Part shown: positions 7,579-12,158 of the stretch, piece by piece
How positions within the stretch are numbered: position 1 is the stretch's first letter
Layout: each line of letters begins with the position of its first letter
Assembly (NCBI GenBank): GCA_023396465.1
Contig: JAEWWF010000427.1
Location: forward strand, 1 to 12,158
DNA: 12,158 nt
Direction of reading: 5' to 3'
Origin: Pseudomonadota bacterium
GTDB taxonomy: Bacteria > Pseudomonadota > Alphaproteobacteria > Rhodospirillales > Rhodospirillaceae
Notes under the pieces: generated by a model
Database searches by the model: none
Told to the model about the DNA's origin: nothing
What the model saw: the letters and a program-made list of their open reading frames with translations, nothing else
Position numbers and translations under genes: made by a program

Positions 7579-8937
7579 ATGACCGAAATCCCGGCCGGAC
7601 GCATCCTCATTTCCGACAGCCCTGGGGAACGCCGGGCCGCCGTGCTGGACGCCGATGACGTCCTGCGGCTGGTGATCCATGCCCGTCTGGGCATGGCCGA
7701 GGCCGGCAGCCTGCACCTTGGCCGCGTCACCGGCCGCCTGCCGTCGGGTGGGGCGGCCTTCGTCGACATCGGCAGCGGCGTGCCCGGTTTTCTCAACGCC
7801 GGCGACTGCCCCGGCGGTCTGCCGACGGAGGGTGCGGCGGTGGTCGTCCAGGTGGCGGCGGAGGCGCGGCGCGGCAAGGGCGCCCGGCTGACCGCCAAGG
7901 TCTCCTTCACCGACGACTGCCTCGCCTATACCCCCCAGCGACCGGGCGCCAACGTCTCCTCCAAGCTGCCCGCCGAGACACGGGCCCGCCTGCACGGGCT
8001 GCTGGCGGAGCTGTTGCGGCCGGGCGAGGGAGCGGTTGTGCGCACCGGCGCCACCGCCGACGGGCTGCCCGCCAGCCTCGCCACCCACCGCGCCGCCTGG
8101 CAGGAGGTGCAGGCGCGGGCGGCCGGAGCAATGGCACCGCTGCGGCTGTCCCCGCCGCCGGACGTGCTGGCGGCGGCCCTGGACACCTGCCCGGCGCCGG
8201 CGGAGATCGTGTTCGACCACCGGCCGGCCCTTACCGCCGCCCGCGCCGGCCACCCCGCTCTTGCCGCCGTCATGACGGCGGAGGAGCGCGACCTGTTCGC
8301 CCACGAGGGCATCGACGAGGCCATCGAGGCGGCACTGCTGCCGGACGTCCCTCTGCCCGGCGGCGCCCGCCTGATCATCGAGCCGACGGCGGCCCTGGTG
8401 GCGGTGGACGTGGACGCCGGTCCGCTATCGCCCGCCGACGCCAACGCGGCGGCGGCGGCGGCCCTGGTCGGACAGCTTGATCTGCGCGGTCTGGCCGGTC
8501 AGATCGTCTGCGATTTCGTTCCCGACCCCCGCGACAAGGGCCGCCGCCACCTGCTGGAGACCCTGCGGCGACGGCTTGCGGCGGCGGTGCTGCCGACCCA
8601 TCTTGCCGGCGTCTCGCCGCTCGGGCTGGTGGAGTTGCGCCGTGACCGCGGCCCGGTGCCACTGGCCGATCTGCTCGGCGACGGCCACGGCGGCCTGTCC
8701 GCCGCGACCATCGCCCTGGCGGCGCTGCGGCGCGCGGTGTGGCAGGGACGCGCGCAACCGGCCGGCGGACCGCTCGCCCTTGAGGCGCCGGTCGCCGTCG
8801 TCACCGCCCTGCGCGGCCCGCTGGCCCCGGCGCTGGCCGAGGCAGAGGCCCGCCTGTGCCGTCCGCTGCGGCTGATCGACCGCCCCGATCTGCCGCCGGA
8901 GCGTGTCGAGGTCGTATCGCTGCCGCCGTCCCGTTGA
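7579..8937 (+). CDS. Short ribonuclease E/G family protein
   Basis: This 452-residue protein belongs to the RNase E/G endoribonuclease family, which cleaves single-stranded A/U-rich RNA during rRNA maturation and mRNA decay. An S1 RNA-binding domain lies at about 45-110 (GSLHLGRVTGRL, then AFVDIG and GVPGFLNAGD). The DNase I-like catalytic part contains LIIEPTAALVAVDVDAG with Asp277 (equivalent to RNase E Asp303) and GQIVCDFVPDP with Asp312 (equivalent to Asp346), so metal binding is probably kept. The position of RNase E Asn305 is Asp279 here. The zinc-link motif CPxCxG and the small domain after it are absent, as is any long C-terminal scaffold, so tetramer assembly of the usual kind is unlikely. 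ATG 7579 has gggag at 7565-7569. It sits between maf and yacG, a common alphaproteobacterial order; a full-length rne is expected elsewhere. Confidence 0.9.
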   Translation: MTEIPAGRILISDSPGERRAAVLDADDVLRLVIHARLGMAEAGSLHLGRVTGRLPSGGAAFVDIGSGVPGFLNAGDCPGGLPTEGAAVVVQVAAEARRGKGARLTAKVSFTDDCLAYTPQRPGANVSSKLPAETRARLHGLLAELLRPGEGAVVRTGATADGLPASLATHRAAWQEVQARAAGAMAPLRLSPPPDVLAAALDTCPAPAEIVFDHRPALTAARAGHPALAAVMTAEERDLFAHEGIDEAIEAALLPDVPLPGGARLIIEPTAALVAVDVDAGPLSPADANAAAAAALVGQLDLRGLAGQIVCDFVPDPRDKGRRHLLETLRRRLAAAVLPTHLAGVSPLGLVELRRDRGPVPLADLLGDGHGGLSAATIALAALRRAVWQGRAQPAGGPLALEAPVAVVTALRGPLAPALAEAEARLCRPLRLIDRPDLPPERVEVVSLPPSR

Positions 8938-8957
8938 TCCTGCGAAAGAGCCAGTCC

Positions 8958-9161
8958 GTGTCCGCACCCGTCGAAGCCGCCCGCGTCGCCACCGCCCACT
9001 GCCCCATCTGCGGCAAAGCCACCGAGGCCCGTTACCGTCCGTTCTGCTCCCGCCGCTGCGCCGACGTCGATCTCAACCGCTGGCTGGGCGGAACCTACCG
9101 GGTGCCGACCGACGAGCCGCCGCCCGAAGGCTACGTCCCAGAACCCGACGAACAGGACTGA
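8958..9161 (+). CDS. yacG: DNA gyrase inhibitor YacG (zinc-binding)
   Basis: YacG is a small zinc protein that in E. coli binds GyrB and blocks DNA binding by gyrase. The 67-residue protein has the full zinc motif: Cys15 and Cys18 in HCPICGK, Cys30 and Cys34 in FCSRRCADVDLNRWL, followed by the acidic, Pro-rich tail typical of the family. GTG 8958 is chosen because gaaagag lies at 8944-8950; a TTG at 8934 overlapping the end of the preceding gene is a less likely start. It is the last protein gene before the tRNA and probably ends the operon. Confidence 0.93.
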   Translation: MSAPVEAARVATAHCPICGKATEARYRPFCSRRCADVDLNRWLGGTYRVPTDEPPPEGYVPEPDEQD

Positions 9162-9179
9162 CAAAAAAGTGTTTTTTGT
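9161..9179 (+). promoter_or_regulatory. A/T inverted repeat, possible UP element
   Basis: The arms acaaaaaa (9161-9168) and ttttttgt (9172-9179) are a perfect inverted repeat with a 3-base spacer, in otherwise GC-rich DNA. It ends two bases before the tRNA promoter -35 box, where an UP element would lie. It could also serve as a weak 3' end for yacG, since it starts on the last base of the stop codon. Confidence 0.55.
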
Positions 9180-9181
9180 GC

Positions 9182-9210
9182 TGGACAAGGGGAAACCCGT
9201 TCCGTATAAA
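9182..9210 (+). promoter_or_regulatory. Promoter of the tRNA-Phe gene
   Basis: TGGACA (9182-9187) and TATAAA (9205-9210) are separated by exactly 17 bases, the best sigma-70-type promoter in the window. Transcription would start near 9217, about 22 bases before the mature tRNA. Confidence 0.85.
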
Positions 9211-9238
9211 GCCGACCTCACGACGTTACAGCGTCAGT

Positions 9239-9314
9239 GCCCAGGTAGCTCAGCTGGTAGAGCAGGGGATTGAAAATCCCCGTGTCGGCGGTTCGATTCC
9301 GTCCCTGGGCACCA
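9239..9314 (+). tRNA. tRNA-Phe (anticodon GAA)
   Basis: The 76-base gene folds as a standard cloverleaf. The acceptor stem pairs gcccagg with cctgggc, followed by A and an encoded CCA. The D arm contains agctcagctggtagagc. The anticodon arm is gggga-ttGAAaa-tcccc with GAA at 9272-9274, and the T arm contains ggttcgattcc. It reads UUC/UUU. It has its own strong promoter and terminator, so it is a single-gene transcription unit after yacG. tRNA genes are frequent integration sites, but no integrase or repeated 3' end is seen downstream in this window. Confidence 0.98.
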
Positions 9315-9343
9315 TTTCCTTTTCTGTCTCGCGCATATTTGGC

Positions 9344-9375
9344 AGCCGCTCCACCTCATATGGGAGCGGCTTTTT
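9344..9375 (+). terminator. Intrinsic terminator of tRNA-Phe
   Basis: Perfect 9-bp stem agccgctcc (9344-9352) with ggagcggct (9363-9371), a 10-base loop, and a run of five T at 9371-9375. Confidence 0.88.
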
Positions 9376-9398
9376 GTTGGCCGATCACAGACCGGACA

Positions 9399-9437
9399 GC
9401 GCCCCCAGTGCAGCTTGGCATTATGGCACTGGGGCGC
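9399..9437. repeat. Inverted repeat, 12 bp with one bulge
   Basis: gcgcccccagtgc (9399-9411) pairs with gcactggggcgc (9426-9437), leaving one extra C bulged and a 14-base loop. No T-run follows on either strand, so it does not look like an intrinsic terminator. Confidence 0.75.
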
Positions 9438-9495
9438 GGTGCCCAAAGGGGCAGCGACGGCATCCCGGCAGCGCCTCCGCACGTCTTACGGTGTA

Positions 9496-9632
9496 GGGCG
9501 CCCCCCGACGACCGTTCCCGCCAAAGCCGAAAGGTGATCAGCCGACGCCGTCGCCGCCGCCGGCCTGATGGCCCGCGAACCCGCTGGTTTTCCGCTAGCG
9601 GCGCGGGGAAGCTGAGGGCCGTCGGGGCGCCT
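9496..9632. repeat. Long-range closing stem around a nested hairpin
   Basis: The segment 9496-9510 (ggcgcccc, two bulged C, gacg) pairs with 9620-9632 (cgtcggggcgcc). Inside it, cccgcg-aac-ccgct (9572-9585) pairs with agcgg-cgcggg (9597-9607), and atcag (9537-9541) can pair with ctgat (9565-9569). Closed ends with internal hairpins are typical of a folded RNA, but in DNA of this GC content some pairing is expected by chance. Confidence 0.5.
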
Positions 9633-9688
9633 CCCCCCCTTCCTTCGATCGGAGGGCTTGCGCCGGGACCACCGCGATCCGAAATAAA

Positions 9689-9805
9689 CTGGAGCCGAGT
9701 TGGAACCCCAAGGGGGGTAGTTCCGTTTCCTTCTCCAGAGGTCCATCTCGACTCTCTACTCTCTCTCTTTGCCTTCCCCGCCGGGCCCCGGCGGGGATTT
9801 TTTTT
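9689..9805 (+). ncRNA. Candidate small RNA upstream of apaG
   Basis: Three parts in order suggest an Hfq-type small RNA. First, a 5' stem-loop closed by ctggag (9689-9694) and ctccag (9733-9738), with ggaac-cccc inside pairing to gggg-ta-gttcc (9702-9724). Second, an unpaired C/U-rich linker with many ctct repeats (9745-9770). Third, the strong terminator at 9776-9805. The only A/T-rich -10-like sequence upstream is aataaa (9683-9688), with TTGCGC (9658-9663) 19 bases before it, which is weak, so the 5' end is uncertain and may lie further upstream in the structured region. It might instead be a terminated leader controlling apaG. I recognise no known family. Confidence 0.5.
9776..9805 (+). 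terminator. Very strong intrinsic terminator
   Basis: ccccgccggg (9776-9785) and cccggcgggg (9787-9796) are fully complementary; the innermost bases must form the loop, leaving a stem of about 8 GC pairs. An A and eight T follow (9798-9805). There is no protein gene upstream on this strand back to the tRNA, which already has its own terminator, so a further transcript must end here. Confidence 0.92.
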
Positions 9806-9839
9806 GCGCGGAAAGGCCGGGCGCCCTACCTTGACGAAG

Positions 9840-9859
9840 CGCCCGCCCCCTCGCGGGCG
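9840..9859 (+). promoter_or_regulatory. Hairpin and TTGACG repeats in the apaG leader
   Basis: cgcccgc (9840-9846) and gcgggcg (9853-9859) form a 7-bp stem with a 6-base loop just ahead of apaG. TTGACG occurs three times around it: at 9831-9836, 9864-9869 and 9876-9881. None has a good -10 box at normal spacing, so these may not be promoter elements. No clear apaG promoter was found. Confidence 0.35.
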
Positions 9860-9882
9860 GCCATTGACGAGGCCCTTGACGC

Positions 9883-10275
9883 ATGTACGAACAGACCACC
9901 AACGGCATCACCATCCGCGTCCGATCCATCTACCTGGAGGACCAGTCCTCCCCGGGTGGCGGTCATTTTGTATGGGCCTACCACGTCACCGTCATCAACC
10001 ACCGGCCGACCTCGGTGCAGCTGCTGAACCGCCATTGGCGCATCACCGACGCCATCGGTCGGGTGCAGGAGGTGCGCGGCGCCGGCGTGGTCGGCGAACA
10101 GCCGGTCATCCACCCCGGCGACAGCTTCGAGTACACCAGCGGCACGCCGCTCGCGACCCCCTCGGGCATCATGGTCGGCGCCTACGAGTTCGTGGACGAG
10201 GACGGCGAGCAGTTCGAGGCGGCGGTACCCGCCTTTTCCCTCGACAGCCCCCATGACCGGACCCCGGTGAACTGA
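9883..10275 (+). CDS. apaG: ApaG (DUF525) family protein
   Basis: ApaG is a small protein of one fibronectin-III-like beta sandwich. It was linked to Co2+ resistance and Mg2+ efflux in Salmonella (CorD), but its biochemical role is unsettled; related domains occur in F-box proteins. The 130 residues match the family: ITIRVRSIYLEDQSSP (9-24), FVWAYHVTVINH (29-40), VQLLNRHWRITDAIGRVQEV (45-64), the GxGxxG motif GAGVVG at 66-71, then QPVIHPGDSFEYTSGTPL and GAYEFVDEDG. The C-terminal tail after FSLDSP is short and variable. ATG 9883 gives the usual N-terminus; the ribosome binding site (gagg, 9869-9872) is weak. folE follows after 133 bases. Confidence 0.96.
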   Translation: MYEQTTNGITIRVRSIYLEDQSSPGGGHFVWAYHVTVINHRPTSVQLLNRHWRITDAIGRVQEVRGAGVVGEQPVIHPGDSFEYTSGTPLATPSGIMVGAYEFVDEDGEQFEAAVPAFSLDSPHDRTPVN

Positions 10276-10408
10276 GGCTCCCGCATCCCCGTAAGAGATG
10301 AAGCCCCGTTCGGATGAGGCGAATGACGGTTGCGGCCGCCGCTGCCTCGCACGACATAGAAGACCGACGCGCCCCGGCCGTCCGGACCGAGAGATGGGAG
10401 TTGAGCCC

Positions 10409-11071
10409 GTGAGCGATACCAAAGCCGTCAAGATCCCCAGTGCCGTGCGCGACTTCCGCGAGGCCGCCGCCGCCTCCCCCACCACCAGCGGCCGCCCCAC
10501 CCGTGAGGATGCCGAGGCCGCCGTCCGCACCCTGCTGCGCTGGGCCGGCGACAACCCCGACCGCGAAGGCCTGATCGACACCCCCGCCCGCGTGGTGCGC
10601 GCCTACGAGGAATTTTTCGCCGGCTACGACGAAGACCCCGAGGAAGTGCTGCGCCGCACCTTCGAGGAAACCGACGGCTACGACGAGATGGTGCTGCTGC
10701 GGGACATCCGCATCGAAAGCCACTGCGAGCACCACATGGTGCCGATCATCGGCAAGGCCCATATCGCCTATCTTCCCGATCGCCGCGTGGTCGGCATCTC
10801 CAAGCTGGCCCGGGTGGTGGAGATTTATGCCAAGCGCCTGCAAATCCAGGAGAAACTCACCGCCCAAATCGCCAACGCCGTCAACGACGTCCTCCAGCCC
10901 AAGGGCGTCGCGGTGGTGCTGGAGGCGGCCCACCAATGCATGACCACCCGTGGCGTCCGCAAGCCGGGCGTCACCATGGTCACCAGCCTCATGCTCGGCG
11001 CCTTCCGCGACAACCCGACCACCCGGCGCGAGTTCATGTCCCTCATCGGCAACGACCGCTCGGGGTTCTGA
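10409..11071 (+). CDS. folE: GTP cyclohydrolase I (type IA)
   Basis: FolE converts GTP to 7,8-dihydroneopterin triphosphate, the first step of tetrahydrofolate synthesis and also of queuosine precursors; it is a homodecameric zinc enzyme. With the GTG start at 10409 the protein has 220 residues. The zinc ligands are Cys106 and His109 in SHCEHHM and Cys177 in HQCMTTRG (E. coli Cys110, His113, Cys181), and the catalytic His108 is present, so this is the zinc-dependent IA type. Other blocks are DREGLIDTPARV (51-62) and VVGISKLARVVE (127-138). GTG 10409 has gggag at 10396-10400; ATG 10394 in the same frame is an alternative giving five more residues. The first 30 residues are a variable extension. 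Confidence 0.97.
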   Translation: MSDTKAVKIPSAVRDFREAAAASPTTSGRPTREDAEAAVRTLLRWAGDNPDREGLIDTPARVVRAYEEFFAGYDEDPEEVLRRTFEETDGYDEMVLLRDIRIESHCEHHMVPIIGKAHIAYLPDRRVVGISKLARVVEIYAKRLQIQEKLTAQIANAVNDVLQPKGVAVVLEAAHQCMTTRGVRKPGVTMVTSLMLGAFRDNPTTRREFMSLIGNDRSGF

Positions 11072-11087
11072 GCGGCGGACCTGACAG

Positions 11088-11118
11088 GCAGGCCGGGGCG
11101 ACCTTGGTCGCGGCCTGC
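11088..11118 (+). terminator. Hairpin after folE
   Basis: gcaggcc (11088-11094) pairs with ggcctgc (11112-11118), and cgacc with ggtcg inside extends the stem past a bulge. No T-run follows directly, so termination is plausible but unproven. Confidence 0.5.
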
Positions 11119-11131
11119 TTGGCCGTTCCAC

Positions 11132-11160
11132 TTTACACCCAATTTTTGTAGCGCTACGGT
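11132..11160 (+). promoter_or_regulatory. Candidate promoter with palindromic operator
   Basis: TTTACA at 11132-11137 and TACGGT at 11155-11160 are spaced by 17 bases. The perfect palindrome gtagcgctac (11148-11157) overlaps the spacer and -10 box, where a metal- or stress-responsive repressor could act. I cannot name the regulator. Confidence 0.45.
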
Positions 11161-11190
11161 GCCCCCCACAGGCGGGAGGCGGAACAGCCG

Positions 11191-11637
11191 ATGCGGAACA
11201 AGGGGCAAGGTGCGGCAGGAACCGGGCGCCGGTGGGCGCTGACGGCGCTTGCCCCGCGTCTGGCCCTTGTCGCCCTCTGCCTCAATCTGCTGCTGGCCAT
11301 CGTGCCGCCGCAGGCACGACAGCCGGCGGACCCGGCGGAAGCCGGCAATCTGCTGGCCGATCTGGCCGCCATCTGCACCGCCGCCGGCTTCGTGACGCCG
11401 GTTGCCGCCGACGGCGACGCCCCGGCGGCCTCGAAACCCTACTGCATATTCTGCCTGCCGCACTGCGCCTCGCTCTCCGGGGACGCGATCGCGGCCGGCC
11501 CGCAGTTGCCGGCGGCACCACGGCGAGCCATCGCCATTTTGGCCCCACCGCGCGAAGACCCGCGCGTCGTCACCGCGCGGGAGCATACGCCCTACCGCAC
11601 CCGAGCGCCCCCGATCGAGGACGCAGCCCTGACCTGA
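11191..11637 (+). CDS. DUF2946-type protein beside a copper receptor
   Basis: This 148-residue protein resembles DUF2946 proteins, which often sit next to TonB-dependent copper receptors and are thought to handle metal in the envelope; no reaction is known. The N-terminus has basic residues and then a hydrophobic segment at about 22-40 (PRLALVALCLNLLLAIV), either a signal peptide or membrane anchor, so the rest is predicted periplasmic. Candidate metal-binding residues are Cys62 in AICTAAG and the cluster CIFCLPHC with Cys85, Cys88, His91 and Cys92. The C-terminal third is Pro/Arg-rich without motif. ATG 11191 has gggagg at 11174-11179. The copper receptor follows 65 bases later, suggesting an operon. 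Confidence 0.75.
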   Translation: MRNKGQGAAGTGRRWALTALAPRLALVALCLNLLLAIVPPQARQPADPAEAGNLLADLAAICTAAGFVTPVAADGDAPAASKPYCIFCLPHCASLSGDAIAAGPQLPAAPRRAIAILAPPREDPRVVTAREHTPYRTRAPPIEDAALT

Positions 11638-11640
11638 CCT

Positions 11641-11663
11641 CGCCGGTCCCCCTGGACCGGGCG
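11641..11663 (+). promoter_or_regulatory. Intercistronic hairpin before the receptor gene
   Basis: cgccggtcc (11641-11649) pairs with ggaccgggcg (11654-11663) with one bulged base and a 4-base loop. It lies between the two copper-related genes and lacks a T-run, so it may tune relative expression or mRNA stability rather than end transcription. Confidence 0.45.
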
Positions 11664-11702
11664 ATGTTCTGTGCTGATCGTCCATCATCGGGAAAACTCA
11701 TC

Positions 11703-12158
11703 ATGACCTACCGTACCCGCAACGGCGGCGCCTCCGTCGCCGTGCTGTCGCTGTCGCTTGGCCTGCTGCCCCTGACCGCCCAGGCGGCCGAAACCCTGTC
11801 CCTGGCCGATGTCGTCGTCGAGGCCGACCGCCCGCTGCCCGCGTCCACTGCCGTGGTCCCCGGCACCGATGCCGCCCAGCGTCCCTACAGCGACGGCGGC
11901 GACTTCCTGCGTTCGCTGCCCGGCGTCGATGCCACCCGCAGCGGCGGCCACGGCCTCGACCCGGTGATCCGGGGCCTCAGCCAGACCCGCCTCAACATCA
12001 TCGACAACGACGCTTTCGTGCATGGCGCCTGCCCCGGCCGCATGGACCCGCCGACCTCCATGGCGGCGGTCAGCCTCGCCGACGCGGTGACGGTGACGCG
12101 CGGCTACCAGACCGTGACCCGCTATGGCGGCGGCCCCGGCGGCACGGTGGTGTTCGAG
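11703..12158 (+). CDS. TonB-dependent copper receptor, N-terminal part
   Basis: The frame is open from ATG 11703 to the window edge, giving the first 152 residues of an outer-membrane receptor normally near 650-700 residues. Residues 1-28 are a signal peptide (hydrophobic core about 11-25, likely cut after AQA). The plug domain follows: SLADVVVEADRP, GDFLRSLPGVDATRSGGHG, DPVIRGLSQTRLNIIDND, and GGGPGGTVVFE at the end, all as in the OprC/NosA copper-receptor family. HGACPGRMDPPTS contains the CxxxM pair (Cys110, Met114) shown in Pseudomonas OprC to bind copper; the partner HxM motif would lie beyond this window. The role is TonB-driven copper uptake across the outer membrane. The weak ribosome binding site is gggaaaa near 11690. 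It probably shares an operon with the DUF2946 gene. Confidence 0.93.
   Translation, partial: MTYRTRNGGASVAVLSLSLGLLPLTAQAAETLSLADVVVEADRPLPASTAVVPGTDAAQRPYSDGGDFLRSLPGVDATRSGGHGLDPVIRGLSQTRLNIIDNDAFVHGACPGRMDPPTSMAAVSLADAVTVTRGYQTVTRYGGGPGGTVVFE

Larger units (their letters stand above)
9376..9688. other. Non-coding region rich in inverted repeats
   Basis: No open frame here on either strand has a start signal or family-like protein. The stretch instead holds three separate inverted repeats: 9399-9437, the long-range pair 9496-9510 with 9620-9632, and the hairpin 9572-9607 nested inside that pair. A smaller hairpin, tgccc (9440-9444) with gggca (9449-9453), also occurs. I did not recognise RNase P RNA, tmRNA, SRP RNA or 6S RNA signature sequences. 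It may be part of a structured RNA, a palindromic repeat element, or decayed mobile DNA. Confidence 0.6.

Noticed and set aside
9376..9805. RNase P RNA, tmRNA, SRP RNA or 6S RNA in the structured gap
   Set aside because: None of the signature sequences I know for these RNAs could be found on either strand; the region is left as unclassified.
9239..9882. Integrated element at the tRNA-Phe 3' end
   Set aside because: No integrase gene and no repeat of the tRNA 3' end are present downstream in the window; core genes apaG and folE follow directly.
9270..10256. A 328-codon + strand frame spanning the tRNA, the terminators and apaG in another frame
   Set aside because: It starts inside a tRNA gene, crosses two intrinsic terminators and is low-complexity Arg/Pro; not a gene.

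Overview
The window is high-GC DNA from an alphaproteobacterium, most likely Rhodospirillales (inference from gene order, protein wording and strong G/C third-position bias). The recognised genes all lie on the + strand. The gene order murA, hisG, hisD, UPF0262, LMW-phosphatase, infA, maf, rng-like, yacG, tRNA-Phe is a familiar conserved alphaproteobacterial arrangement. Most of the window is therefore ordinary core genome.

Layout: (1) 1-480 has no intact gene; it holds a decayed fragment resembling an ISAs1-type transposase on the minus strand. (2) 494-2685 carries a small charged protein of unknown function, dcd (dCTP deaminase) and murA (peptidoglycan precursor synthesis), closed by a long hairpin. 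(3) 2948-3597 carries two small unrecognised proteins, the second with one C-terminal membrane helix. (4) 3712-9161 is a compact run: hisG (short form) and hisD overlap, then UPF0262, an LMW-PTP-like phosphatase, infA, maf, a short RNase E/G-family protein and yacG. (5) 9162-9375 is a tRNA-Phe(GAA) gene with a very clear promoter, an A/T tract just upstream of it, and an intrinsic terminator. (6) 9376-9882 is about 500 bases of non-coding DNA packed with inverted repeats and ending in a very strong intrinsic terminator; it looks like a small-RNA locus. (7) 9883-11071 carries apaG and folE. (8) 11191 to the window end is a copper-related accessory pair: a DUF2946 protein and the N-terminal part of a TonB-dependent copper receptor of the OprC/NosA type, preceded by a palindrome overlapping a possible promoter.

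Functionally, the central run mixes histidine biosynthesis (first and last steps), translation initiation, nucleotide clean-up, RNA processing and gyrase inhibition, which reflects conserved synteny rather than one pathway. I found no convincing new multi-gene system. The best targets for a second look are the unexplained structured RNA region at 9376-9830 and the copper-uptake module with its putative operator. The two unrecognised small genes between murA and hisG come next.
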